Positions 40,060 to 51,649 of a stretch of 64,000 bases of DNA are shown piece after piece (within the stretch, counting starts at the first letter, position 1; every line of letters begins with the position of its first letter). Source of the stretch: Dillenia suffruticosa (lineage: Eukaryota > Streptophyta > Magnoliopsida > Dilleniales > Dilleniaceae); NCBI GenBank assembly GCA_033439265.1, contig JAVTVX010000016.1:20072701-20136700 (forward strand), written 5' to 3'. A program made the position numbers and the translations under genes. Under the pieces are notes generated by a model that was given only the letters and a program-made list of their open reading frames with translations, was not told the DNA's origin and ran no database searches.

Positions 40060-40216
40060 AATACTAATTTTTTAATCAAATTTTAAGTTTAAAATTTAAA
40101 AATAGAAAAAATTATATTTAGAGAACTGTCCGTTAAGTAGAACCTTCATAAATATTCGAATCGAATTAATTAAATCATAATTTTAGATATTGACGGAGAT
40201 AAAAAGAAAAAAAAAT
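40060..40216 (+). repeat. AT-rich SINE-like family, copy F
   Basis: It contains TTTAAGTTTAAAATTTAAAA, ATTCGAATCGAATTAATTAA and TTAGATATTGACGGAG before an A-rich tail, matching copies A-E in order. Confidence 0.5.
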
Positions 40217-41189
40217 GGTAAATGAGATTAATTCAATTCAAAGCAATTGACTTGTCATGACACATTTTGTCAAGAATCTCTTTAAATAGTGGACTTGGTC
40301 ATGGTCACGGCTCATTTTATATAAGGATTTTATTTTAATTAAAAATATAATTAAAACAAGATATATGATTAGGTCATGGTATCATCTTGGGGAAATGGGA
40401 TGGAAATGGGACCTTATATAAAAATCCTCATTTCCCCAATATATTCGATTGGAAATGGATTTTTTTTTTTTTTTATAGTCCTACATTTTGTTTTTATATA
40501 AGGATTTTATTTTAATTAAAAATATTATTAAAAAATAAAACTTAGCAACTAGACAAACCTTGGTCAAGGCGAAATGACAAGAATCATTTTATATTTCAAA
40601 AGGGTATAACATATGAACGAAATATCTGGATTAAAGGACCTTTTGGTGCCTTTGTTTTGTCCTCACCGGGTCAAGGAGCAAGTAAAAACAATAGAAATGT
40701 AACAGAAATATCATGCATATCTTAAACGATAAAGATGCGATAGACTTTGAATTTCGACGTAACGATAGAGTTATTCTTTTGATAATTTTAAAATTACAAG
40801 TTTGAGACGTAAAAATAATTTTCTTGTACATCATGTGAAATCTTTTTATTTGTTTATTTTTGTCTTTTTTATATATGATATCAAAGATATTATTTGATAA
40901 TCGACAATTATTTCATATTTATTTATTATGGTAATAGAGAGTGTGAATTTATTAGAAAAAGAAATACCAGTATTTTGTATCTTATGCTTTGTCATTCTTC
41001 AAATCGAATAAGGTTACTCCGTAAACGATATAATAGAGATTTCCTTCCAGAAACAATTGTTGTTTTGTTATGATTAAAATTAAAAATAACAATGACCCAC
41101 AAACAACTTCGTCTCAAATAAGCACAACTCTATGCTTCCAAATGTGATTCTCTCTCCCTTTCTTTTTCTCCCTAAGCAAAATCTACATT

Positions 41190-41500
41190 ACACGAAAATA
41201 GAAATAGGAATGATTATAAAAAATATAAAGATTTTTATATAAATATTAATTGTTTTATTAAAATAATAGTATAGTTATATTTTATAATAAAAATCTAAAA
41301 ATAAAAGTTATAATTAAATAAGTAAATAATTTATTAAATATAAAGAATGTGTACATATAAAAATATTAGAAATTTTATATAAATATTAATTAATTTAATA
41401 TCTTGAAACGTTTCAAAAATAAAAAACATTTCAAAAATGAGAAAAATATTAGTTTTAAAAAGTTTTCATGCATTAGAAAATAAAACTGTATTCTAAGAAA
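41190..41500 (+). repeat. 300-400 bp AT-rich dispersed repeat, copy 1
   Basis: It opens with purine-rich GAAAATAGAAATAGGAATG. TTTTATATAAATATTAATT occurs twice within it, and between these lie TATTTTATAATAAAAATCTA and TATAATTAAATAAGTAAAT. It closes with TTGAAACGTTTCAAAAAT. The same block order occurs at 45255 (minus), 54487 and 55590. Confidence 0.65.
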
Positions 41501-42390
41501 ACAGTTTAATGATGACAATTTTCCTTCTCTAATATGATAATTTCATATTTAAATCTTTATATAACAAAAAAAAACAGTATTTAAGAAATATATAAATATA
41601 TATATTTGGAAAAACAACTAAAGTGCACTACAAAAGATTTTTGATATTATCCAAAATTAATTAATAAAATTTTAAATATTTATATTAATTAAGGTAGGTG
41701 ATGGTTAGTTCTTGGCGACAAAAATATTGTTACCATGAACAAAATGGGTGCAATAAGTCAAACTTGGATTTTAAAGGGCAAAAAGGGTAAGGTAGCAAAG
41801 TAGGACTTGGTCTACCATATTCCCAATAATTGTTTATTAATATCCAATGATAGAGATAGGGATAGACCCTACAACCTAAAAAGTGACGCCCTATGGTATC
41901 ATGAATTTAGTTTATTAAGTCTTTACCCAACAATAGCACTCCAAATATCCATCGGATGTCCCACGAAATCGAAGAATATTATTTTGGCCGATTATCCCCG
42001 ATTATAACAACCTTTCATTCGCTTGGTATTTTATTATAAATATTTTAAAATATAATTAATTTGATTCAAATAATTATAAGATTTTATATAAAAATTTAAT
42101 TATTTTAATTCAAATAATTATAAAATTCAATTTAAAATAAACTTTCATAACATTTGCTTATAACCTTTTATTTCCTAAGATACTATTTTTCATTGGGACT
42201 GCACTTGTCACTCTAAATCATGTTTTCATGGAGGAAATGCATTTTGATACGGTTGATCTAACAAAAATTAATAATTCTTTTTTTATTAATAGATCTATTT
42301 TATATAATTATTAGGAATTAAATCTCTTACACGAATACTATCAAATACACAACCATCGAACTATACCTATTCATAAAAATTAATAAATTT

Positions 42391-42601
42391 TTTTATACCA
42401 TTTTGTGGATACCACCCGGTATTCGAGATTTTTATCTTGATTAATCAGGACCAACAGCTGTAATAATTCCTTTCGGAAGACGTATCTCTCAATGGAGAAT
42501 ACTCCATACACATGATGGCCCGATACTCCCGATGGGAGTCAAACCTCGGTCATATTTAGGAATACTCAATCTTACATTCAGTTGAACCAATCCACGCCGG
42601 T
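42391..42601 (-). mobile_element. SINE (family of 50243), with target duplication
   Basis: A 211-bp element starts GCGTGGATTGGTTCAACTG and has a box B-like GAGGTTTGACTCCC. It shares TATGGAGTATTCTCC and GGAGTATC blocks with the element at 50243, and ends GGTAT plus A. The flanks AAAATTAA-Y-AAATTT (42376-42390 and 42602-42616) match at 14 of 15 positions. Confidence 0.8.
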
Positions 42602-43046
42602 AAAATTAACAAATTTGATATAGTACAAAGAAGTTGAATCCTATTTAATTAGTTAAATAAATAAAACAAAAATGATTTCAAAGAAAATAAAAGAATATAA
42701 AGGGAAGCCCTAATTATAAAAAGACTTTCTACCTCTTTGTAGATATTAATACTCCCAAGGTATAATGGGGAATTGAGCAAAATATGAAAAAATCGCTTCA
42801 TTTCCTTGCACTACATTATCAATTTTAGAAACATAATTCAGATCTAAAGCATCGACAATTTCCCCCCCCCCCCCACCAAAAATTTTTAAAAAGAAGAAAA
42901 GGAAAAGTGTATATCATTGTACAATAACTAAATAATCAACTACGGAACAAGTGTAATGAAATTATGAACAATCACAAAAAAAAGAAGAAAAAAGAAAAAA
43001 CCAATGTTGGTTGGGTTGTGCCCAATTCAAACCCGACCCAAAAACC

Positions 43047-44252
43047 CTACCTGGGTGCGAAAGAGACCGAGAAATCGACGGGCACACCCATCTTCTCCAC
43101 CCAACTCTTACTCTCCAAATACAACATAGAAACCCGACCCGAAACCCAACCCATATCCGGCCTCTTCTCCGGATTCTCCGCAATACAATCCAACCCGACC
43201 CGAACCATTCTTTCGGCAACATCCACCGGAAAAGAATCCTTCAATCTCCGATCAACCCACTTCCTCAACCCCCCTTCCTCTCCGACCGCTTCTCTCGCCG
43301 TCTCAATCACCGAAACCCTCTCGTACCCTCCAACCCTCTCATCAAACCTATACTTCAAAGCTTCTTCCCCGCTTAAAAGCTCCAAAATCACAACCCCGAA
43401 TGCGTAAACATCGGATTTCTGTGTGGAAATTCCTGTGTTTAAAAACTCCGGCGACATGTAACCTCGTGTTCCTTCGAACTTTGTCTCCGATCGAACCTCA
43501 ATTTTGTTCCTCAATTCTCCTGTGAGCTCTGTGGTCCCAAAATGACCGATTTTTGCGGTGAGAGAATTGTTCTCCTCCGTGACTAAAATGCTCGACGGTT
43601 TAATGAAATTGTGGATGAATTCTCGGTCCAATGAAGTGAAATTGTGGATGTAATCGAGACCATGCGCGAGATGGTCCACTATTTGCATTCGAGATATCCA
43701 GTTCGACAGAATCGTGAAATTCGGGTTTCTAGGGTTTCTGAGACAGGTCGAAAGATTCACTCCTTTGATGAATTCATATACAAGGTAGATGTGATTTCCT
43801 GAGATTGAAGCTCCGAGGAGCTTGATTATGCTCACGTGGTGACTTCTACAGATTAGTTGGAGTCGTTTTTTCAGATCCGAGGTTTCCATCTGGCAGCGAA
43901 TTTTTCTTTGGAAAATTATAGCTTCTTTACCTCGGATCGTGCATTTCCACGAGACCGACGACGAGGAAGACGAGAAAGGTTTTGCGAGAAAATTCTTGGT
44001 TGCGGATCGGATTTCGGAGAATTCGTAGATGTGAGCGTTTTCCGGCAACGAAACTTTGAGGCTGGAGGGAGATGTTAAGCTTGAAATCGATGTCGATGAG
44101 GAGAACTTGTTATAGCTCGACGATGGCTCTGCGGCTGAGGAAGATGAAATTCCTAGGAATTCAGACGATGATCTTGATTTCGACGTTCGTGAGAATTGAG
44201 AACTAGGTTTTCGAGGTGAGATTGCGTCTATGCTCATTCTGGTTTTGCACAT
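43047..44252 (-). CDS. Single-exon receptor-like pseudokinase
   Basis: This encodes 401 residues in one exon. Residues 1-65 are Ser-rich without signal peptide or membrane helix. Residues about 78-390 are a kinase fold of the plant receptor-like type, recognisable from FSEIRSATKNF, YLVYEFIKGVNLSTCLRN, LDYIHNF, GTRGYMSPEFL, SDVYAFGVVILELLSGEEAL and a typical C-lobe (ENPEKRPDM). Every catalytic signature is changed: a Ser run in place of the Gly-rich loop, AIIF where VAIK is expected, HNFIKPSS for HRDxKxxN, and GHFG for DFG. I recall similar proteins annotated as LysM-receptor-kinase-3-like in other plants, so the inactive state is probably conserved and functional. It probably acts as a scaffold or allosteric partner. 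The frame is intact over 401 codons, which argues against decay. The Arabidopsis counterpart was not identified. Confidence 0.85.
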   Translation of the reverse strand: MCKTRMSIDAISPRKPSSQFSRTSKSRSSSEFLGISSSSAAEPSSSYNKFSSSTSISSLTSPSSLKVSLPENAHIYEFSEIRSATKNFLAKPFSSSSSSVSWKCTIRGKEAIIFQRKIRCQMETSDLKKRLQLICRSHHVSIIKLLGASISGNHIYLVYEFIKGVNLSTCLRNPRNPNFTILSNWISRMQIVDHLAHGLDYIHNFTSLDREFIHNFIKPSSILVTEENNSLTAKIGHFGTTELTGELRNKIEVRSETKFEGTRGYMSPEFLNTGISTQKSDVYAFGVVILELLSGEEALKYRFDERVGGYERVSVIETAREAVGEEGGLRKWVDRRLKDSFPVDVAERMVRVGLDCIAENPEKRPDMGWVSGRVSMLYLESKSWVEKMGVPVDFSVSFAPR

Positions 44253-44283
44253 GATCGATTCATTGAGATTGCTAACGTGCGCC

Positions 44284-44305
44284 GGAGGAGGAGGAGGAGG
44301 AGGCA
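44284..44305. repeat. (GGA)n run in pseudokinase 5' region
   Basis: A short GAG/GGA repeat lies about 30-50 bases upstream of the start codon, in the likely 5'UTR. Confidence 0.8.
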
Positions 44306-44435
44306 GCGCAGGATGGCGGGAGATGATTTTGTTCCGTTCGGTTCATTTAATTGAGTCCGGTCCTTTTCGATAGTGTGGGCTCTTATGAGTTCGCTGGCTC
44401 CGAAGTTTGTTCTCTATCGAGGATGAGGAGACAAC

Positions 44436-44439
<4 letters not shown>

Positions 44440-44466
<27 letters not shown>

Positions 44467-44467
44467 G
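44440..44467. repeat. (GA)n microsatellite
   Basis: A GA run about 190 bases upstream of the pseudokinase start codon, in the promoter/leader. Confidence 0.9.
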
Positions 44468-44499
44468 GTTATGGCGGAATAAGGTGGTCTGGTTTAGAC

Positions 44500-47478
44500 G
44501 AGACTATATATCAATATGAAAGGAAGAAAAATAAGGTTTATGACTTTATGTTGACACATGGCACATCTGGATTGGGAAGAAAATGCTCAATTTTGATTTT
44601 TTTTTCTTGGGAAATACCTTTTTTGTTGTTTTTTTTGTTTATTTCTTTTTTTTTTTTTTGGAAATTAGCCTTGCTGGGTAATTATTTGGGACTTGGTATT
44701 TTTCCTTTGAGTTTAGTCGAAGGATACTAAAAATAAAATAAAATAATATAAGTTTTGAGAAATTGAAATACCCAAACACCACTCTTTTTGAACGAAACAT
44801 TGGGACAAAAGGATACCATTGTAACAGATATAATTGAGATTATTTTCTTTAAAAAAAAGTTATTTCCATATGATTGCTATATTTAATTATAATTTAGATT
44901 AAATTCTTCAAAATATAAGGAGAATATATAAAAATTGCTATGCTAATTGCTTCCTTAGTCAAACTCTTCTTGTCACTGCATAACAATTAGCATATGTGAT
45001 TCTTGTAGTAACATTTAAGTGATAAAAAATTTTTATTTAAATATTTTTTTTGAGATCTAATTTACAAATATTTGTAGGTAAGGATATTTTTATGATTTTC
45101 GTAATCTTTATATAATAAAAAAAAAATTAGCACAAGTTAGGAGAAAGGCATGTGAGTTATTTCCCGTAGTTTCTTTTTTTTTTCTTTTTTTTTTTATTTT
45201 TTATTCACAATGCTTACTCGTATGACAAACAATAATCTTCCAGGTAAAAAAAAAAAAAAAAAACTTCTCAAATATTAATGTTTTCCCTTTTAAAATATTT
45301 TTGAAACGTTTTCGTTTTCAAAATGAATAAACATATTAAATTAATTAATATTTATGTAAAATTTGTTATATTTTTTATATTTCTATATTTATGTTATTTA
45401 TCTAGTAGTTAATAATGATATATTTGATAATTTTAGATTCTTATTATAAAAAATAACTATTCTATTATTTTCATAAAATAATTAATATTTATATAACAAT
45501 TCTTATATTTTTATATTTCCATAATCTTTTTCACATTTTCATTTTTTGTATTTTTACAAAATATAATTTTTTCATTATTTGGTATTCATTTTTATTTTTA
45601 TATTTTCATTTCTTTTCCCAAAAAAAAATCTGACATTTGGATATTAAAATACAAAGGATGAACAGGAAAAGTTTTAGACTAACTTGGTTCCTTTCGCAGT
45701 GCACAATTTAAAGACAAGGATTTTGGATATCTCCCCCCACAGTCATTTTCAGACCCACAAGGGCCTTTCGGGATGTGGTTGGTCTCCTGCATGGCATATT
45801 GCTTCAGGAATCAAAGATCGTAGGCGTCACGTTGACACTTTAATATTTTGACCGGTCTAGAAAGAAAGAAAAATACTCTTACTATGTTTTTTTTTTGGTC
45901 ACTGTGAATTCGTTGGTATAAAAACTTTAGATTCCGCGATCAAATTAATTTAGTATTAAAATCGTCTCAACAAATTATTTGAATCGATAGAATTAAAAAC
46001 TTCAACCCTTACCCTAATGGAGGAAGAACTATATGACTTTAAACCCGTTTCTCACTAGATCAAGAATCTTGGTATAAAAATGGAATGAATGACGCCACAA
46101 TTTAGATGGTTCGAAATCTAGATTGATAAGTCAAAGAACTAAACAAAACTCCTATTTTGAATAAGTTTAAAATTCTCAAAAGAATAAAACCTGTGTGAAA
46201 AATTCTCACAATTTTATTAATTCTCTCCAAAGTGTTGTCTTTTACACAATATATAATGGTCTATTAATAGATTAAAGGTAAAAATATAATTGGTAACTAA
46301 AAATTTAGTAACTCCTTAAATAATAAAGAATTAGGAAACTAAAACATAAATTACAAAAAATAAAAATAAAAATTAAGAAACTGAATAAACCAAACTATTT
46401 TGATCAAGTTTTGTTGCTATTTTTCTTTATTTTCGTCCTCCCTTGGTCTTGGATAGTTTTAGACATTTTATTCTTCCGTGGACTTGCATGAGCATAAGTG
46501 AGACCCCTTTTGGTTCTTCATTCATTTGGGTTCCAATTTCTTATTGTAAAACCCTCTAAATTAAGTTATTCGGTACTTTTTTAAAACTTTTAACTCGAAC
46601 TTTTGTTACTGACCCAACTGAAACTTGAGTTGAATTTGTAAATTTCTTGCAGTTTTGATGATCACAGCAACCGTCCCTGATATCCGAGAATTTTGTTTCG
46701 ATTAATCCGAATTGATCTGATTGTCGGGTTTTCTATAGAAGGGAAGCTTTTCAAAATAATTTTTTTCGTTCTCAAGAAGGATTGGACCCGAGAACTTGAT
46801 ACTATTACTTTCCTCTCTATTATGTTCACACATCCCCCAATTTTTTTTTGCATTTCCCCGAAATTTAGAGTAAGTACAAAAAATTTTCCCAAATATAAAA
46901 GGAATAACTTTGTATTTATGTTCTCACATGTTTTCGCATCGAAAATTTCATATTTTTCCTTGTAATTTTTATGATTTTTTTCCTATGAAATGCTCTTTTC
47001 CATCATGGTTGATACAATTGGAGATGCGTGCAACAACTTATTGTTATTATTATTATTATTATTTTGTTTCTATATTAGATTTATAATTTTTTTGGTAATT
47101 AATTCACTACGAAAGATTTATCTTTTAGTAAATACATCGTAATTTCTAGCTCAAGCAATCCACCCAGAGTTATTAGATACTAAATTTATCTTTTTCTTGG
47201 TTCTGATCCAAATTTAACATTTATTAATTGAAAATATAATCAAGTATGATCGAGCTACAAATACCCGAATGTTGCTAGATTTACGTTGTTTGATATTAAG
47301 CTTAGCGTATCTAATTATCGATAATTATGAAACTTCATCAAGTTTTTATAAATCTATCACAAAATTTCAAATAAAAAATCCATCATAAATTTGCCACCAA
47401 TTTTGAAATTCGTCCCAAGTTATGAGGACCTGTTTTTTTTTTTTTTTTAATTTATGTTGCTAGATCCCCTCATCATCC

Positions 47479-47517
<39 letters not shown>

Positions 47518-49092
47518 AATGCTTTGATGCTAAAGGGTTAATTTATGTTGTTTAATGGTAAAGCGTTTCCTAATTAGCTAAATGCTTGGATGGAGGTCTT
47601 TAATTTATTTATTTGATCTTTTAAATTATAAAATAATTTAAAAATATTTTACTATGATCGTTAATAGAAAATATGTGTGAATAAACTTTTTAATGAATTT
47701 ATTAAGCACGGTGAAGTAAAGACTCATCTCTTTCCTTATTCACATTCATCTACCTTAACTAGCCAAGAGAAAGAAATTCAATCAAAATCCTCAAATGTCA
47801 AATAAAAAAATATTGTGATATAACTATCATAAATAATTATTTCACAATAAATTTTTGGATATGAATTTTCTAATAAAATTATTATTATTATTATTATTAT
47901 TGTTTTATAATGTTGGTAGAGTTTCACATGGACAACAAAGTACTTAATTTTATAATTGTAAAATAAAAAAGGAACCAATTTTATATAATCTTATAGTTCA
48001 ACAAAATTTATTATCAAAAATTAAATTTCAGGAGGTGTTTTTTGTAAATTATCAAAGTTAGAGGGGATATATCACTCATGAAAAAATTAATTGGAAGACT
48101 AATTTTGCAAAATTGTCAAGTTTAGAGGAGGGCCATGCATTGGCAGAAAAATAATTCGGGGGTCAATCTGATAATAACCCAAAGTTCAATAGATATCGTC
48201 TCTCCTCTCCCCAATAAAAAAAAAAAAAAAAAAAACTGAAAAGCCTCTCCTATTAATTAACTAATTTACATAAGTTAACCTATTTCCTATTTTATCTCAA
48301 TCCCTTTCCAAATTTAAATATCTTTAGAAGATTTAAAGATATAAAAATAGTATTAACCGATGGATAGTCAGTCTATTGAAAAATAACACTGCATCCTTTA
48401 ATCAACTCTTATATTTAAAACTTGGGAATGAAAAAGATTACGGTGGGAGAGTCGCCCCTAAATAAAGTCCCACAACCAGATTAGTTAGACTATAATTCCG
48501 ATACCATTAGTATGATTAAAAAAAAAGTAGCATTAAATTTTTTGATGCCAAATCAACAAATATTTACGTAAAAAAAAAATTTGAAATTAGATTTAACAGT
48601 CCGTGCTCCCCTTTTCAAGCATATAAAACTCAAGCATGAGGGTCTAGAGATCGAAACCAAGTTTTCTTTTTTCCTTCGCAAAAAGCATTCTTCAGCTGTT
48701 TTCTCATAATATTACTTATCGACCAATGGAATGGGCAAGCACTTGGCCTTTTCCCAGAAAATCGTTCAAGTTATTGTCCAGAATCAATTGGGTAACAATA
48801 TCGATCACAGAAAGATAATAATCTTTGTGTTATTTGTTTGTCCAAAAATGGTAATATAAAATTTGATAGAATATTAATGTAACACATTTTTATTAATGTA
48901 TTTCATTAAAACCTACACACTTTTCGATCAATAATAAGTAAAATTTTGAACAAATAGTTCTACTGGTTCTATAATTAGTTAGGTTGATTTTGGAACAACA
49001 AAGTAACAGTGTCCGATGGTTGGGGGAGAAGAGAAACAAATTGATTTCTATTCATATCCGACCACTTCTAGGCACAAGAATTTGGAGTTTAG
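44500..49092. other. AT-rich spacer
   Basis: No coding region was recognised. It contains the minus copy of the 300-400 bp AT-rich repeat, a CT run at 47481-47516, ATT runs near 47040 and 47880, and a more balanced segment at 45680-45850 that I cannot assign. Confidence 0.4.
45255..45630 (-). repeat. 300-400 bp AT-rich dispersed repeat, copy 2
   Basis: The reverse complement of the family at 41190: TTTTTGAAACGTTTTCG at the left, TTAATTAATATTTATGTAAA and ATAATTAATATTTATATAA as the two internal direct repeats, and pyrimidine-rich TTTTCATTTC at the right. Confidence 0.65.
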
Positions 49093-49519
49093 GGTTCAGG
49101 TACAGCAATGCAATTATAAGAGGTGCTCTACCATTAAACCAAAAGTCTGCCATTTGCCCCTATGTCCACCGCAAAGGAGGGAGACGGGGACATGGGGACG
49201 TCCAAAAAGAGATTCTAACAACGTTTTTCAATCTAGGATAATAAACTCCTGAGTTTGGTCTTCCAATATATCGTTGAGAAATGAAAAAAAAAAAGACTTG
49301 TATCTCCAAACGTAGCTCACTTCTTTTGGATGTGCAGTATCAAATCAAAACACCCAAAAAGCATTTACTCTCCCTTGAAAGAGTTGATCCAACCATACCT
49401 TCTGGCACGACTGCCTTGTTATGACTTCCCTCCAATCACTAACCTTGCCTTCAACATCCTTCCCCCCGCCTTGTAGTTAAGGTAAATACGATGGGCATGG
49501 TTAGCTCCATGCTGGAGGA
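49093..49519 (-). other. Nuclear plastid DNA (trnI-GAU 5' exon, spacer, 16S rRNA 3' end)
   Basis: Read on the minus strand this is the plastid rDNA order. 49378-49519 is the last 140 bases of 16S rRNA: plus-strand pieces GTTGATCCAACCATACCTTC, TGCCTTGTTATGACTTC and TAGTTAAGGTAA are the complement of the universal 16S 3' end with the plastid-type variant. 49146-49377 is the 16S-trnI spacer (GACATGGGGACGT, CTAGGATAATAA, ACGTAGCTCACTTCTTTTGG). 49093-49145 is the 5' exon of trnI-GAU (TGCAATTATAAGAGG, GCTCTACCATTAAACC). Differences from the plastid sequence as I recall it are mostly C-to-T and G-to-A, as expected for methylated nuclear DNA. It is a non-functional copy. The right end runs into a GA/G repeat. 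Confidence 0.85.
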
Positions 49520-49543
49520 GAGAGAGAGAGAGGGGGGGGGGGG
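49517..49543. repeat. (GA)n followed by G run
   Basis: About six GA units then about ten G, directly at the end of the plastid-derived segment. Confidence 0.9.
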
Positions 49544-50226
49544 AAAGCTTAAAGCTTTTTATATGAATTATGTGATTTGGATTATATAATGGGAGTGTTT
49601 ATAAATAAAATATTTCTATTGCATATGGTGTATTTACAATTGAGATTAATTGATGGGACACAAATTGCTACAATTAAATTTTCATGATTTCTTCAGTCAC
49701 ACAGCTGTGTGATTGAGTGAATTAATTTTGTTATCATCTTTTATTATTAATTTTTGAAAATGATAAAAAAAAATTTGTTACATTATGTTCAGTCACATAG
49801 CTTAAAACTGTTTGTTATTGTTAATATATAATAAATAAAATAGAAAAAAAATATCCAAAAGCAGCTTTTGAAGAGTCGCATAAAGTATGGTTAACCAAAC
49901 TCCTTTATTTAGTATGGTTCTTTTTTAAAATAAAAATTTAGTATCTAATGACTATTTTTTAGATTAATGACACAGATGGAGAAGATTCAATAGTTTGCTT
50001 TGGTGAAAAAAAATAGAACCCTCAATTTTTAATCTTAACATTAATTGTTAAGGAAATTCTTGTTGTTCCGATAAGTACAATTGCCCTAGAGTAATCATTT
50101 AGTGTTGGTAGCTCAATATTATACCCACAATGCTCTAACTTAACACTAACAAATTTGGAGGCTGGAACATGTGTCTAAAACCGGTTTAGAGGAGAGTATT
50201 TGACAACGAAAAAAACAAGCTACTTC
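49544..50226. other. AT-rich spacer
   Basis: Nothing recognisable. TCACACAGCTGTGTGA (49696-49711) is a perfect 16-bp palindrome. Confidence 0.4.
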
Positions 50227-50242
50227 AGATTCTCTAAGTCCA

Positions 50243-50455
50243 GCGACGTGGATTGATTCAATTGGATATGAGGTTAAGATTCTTTAAGCATGATTGAGGT
50301 TCGACTCCCGTTGGGAGTATCAGATTCTCATATGTATGGAGTGTTCTCCGTTGGGAGACCCGCCCTCCAAAAAAGAGTCACTGCAGTGATCGATCCGGAT
50401 TAGTCAGGACGAAATTTTACATATCGGACGATATTCAAGACATGGTACCAAAAAA
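50243..50455 (+). mobile_element. tRNA-derived SINE with 16-bp target duplication
   Basis: A 213-bp element. Box A-like GATTGATTCAATTGG comes near the 5' end. A consensus-grade box B GAGGTTCGACTCCC lies at 50296-50309. The 3' end is ATGGTACC plus A. Flanking repeats AGATTCTCTAAGTCCA (50227-50242) and AGATTCTCTTAGTCCA (50456-50471) differ at one base. It belongs with the element at 42391. Confidence 0.85.
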
Positions 50456-51483
50456 AGATTCTCTTAGTCCAAAAAAACAATTGGTACTTGTGGGAAGGAG
50501 AGGATCTATTGAATTATTGAGGTAAGGTGTAAAAAGATAAGTGAACAACGCGGATTTTGATTCCTCTACACCCTATAAGAACATGTAAGTAGCTCAATTT
50601 TTTGAAACAAAAATTGAGTTCAAGCTATTTCTCCTTTTCTTTTAATTTTTATTATTTTTCAATTTTGATTCCGGAACCGGAACTAGAATTTGATTTAAAA
50701 CCTTCCTATTTAAGGAGCGATTCCTAAATCTAAAATATTTATCTTTTTTTTCTCTTATGATGAAGGAGAAAAGACGGTATCGATTAAAATATAATTCATG
50801 ATATTTTAGAATTTTGTTTGTTATTTGCTTGAATCACTGAAAATGACGTATTCAATTGGACATCAATTTTCTTTTGTTACAAGCTTGGGTAGCCCCACGA
50901 TGAAATCAAGAGATACCCTTTCCCTAGTTGTTGTGAGTTCTCGAAGCGATTCTACTGATCATGGCGCTTTTCTTCTCTTTACCTTGTCCTATTGGTAAGT
51001 GAGGCAAGCGCGGATCTTGGACAACATCTTTTGTTTGAGGCTACTAGTAACTCTGCTTAGCAAACATGCATTCCCATCCCGAGTGTCCTGCCGATGAGGT
51101 TATAGGAATTATTTCCATTTTTTGAAATTATTTCTTGTATTCCCTAAATATTATGTGTTTTGACATCTCAGCATGGATATTTGCTCTTTTTTTTTTTAGA
51201 TAAACTTCTTGTTATATTATTTATGTACATGTATAAGATCAATAGTTCGATAAAAATGATTTGCATTTGTGATCGGGTTGATGATATATAAAGAAGGTAT
51301 AACCGATAAATACATCAACCAAAAGTAAAATACTTATAGCTAATTAATAAAACTCAAGATTTTATCACGTGTAATTAGAATTTAATTTGTCTTAAAAATT
51401 GAGTTAGTCAGTATAATACTTCAGGTTTTGTCCCATTTTATGCAGTAGAAAGGAATGTTAAAACCTTTGCTCACCGTTATGTG

Positions 51484-51649
51484 ATCACCTGGTTGATCCA
51501 GCGGTGAGATACCAATTCTTCTTAAATAAGGTTTTTATTTTGAATTTTGTATATAAAAAATAGATATCGAAAGAATTTTATTTTTTAAAAGTTTAATTCG
51601 AATCGAATCGCATTTAATCAAATACACAATGTTAATGTTTAAAAAAAAA
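51484..51649 (+). repeat. AT-rich SINE-like family, copy E
   Basis: It starts GATCACCTGGTTGATCCAGC, has TATATAAAAAATAGATATCG and AATTCGAATCGAATCGCATT, and ends TTAATGTTT plus 9 A, the same order as copy A. Confidence 0.6.

Larger units (their letters stand above)
38272..42390. other. AT-rich spacer
   Basis: No gene was recognised. It holds further degenerate AT-rich repeat copies (minus-oriented tails near 38611-38780, 39530-39700 and 42018-42170; plus-oriented at 40060) and low-copy DNA at 39000-39520 that shows short, repeatedly interrupted frames without a recognisable family. Confidence 0.4.

Noticed and set aside
45680-45850. Balanced-composition segment that might be organelle-derived or a gene relic
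   Set aside because: No match to plastid rDNA or any protein I recognise in six frames.
51486-51499. ACCTGGTTGATCC, identical to the start of 18S rRNA
   Set aside because: Identity stops after about 13 bases and the stretch aligns with the box A region of the AT-rich SINE-like family (compare 18691), so it is a coincidence.
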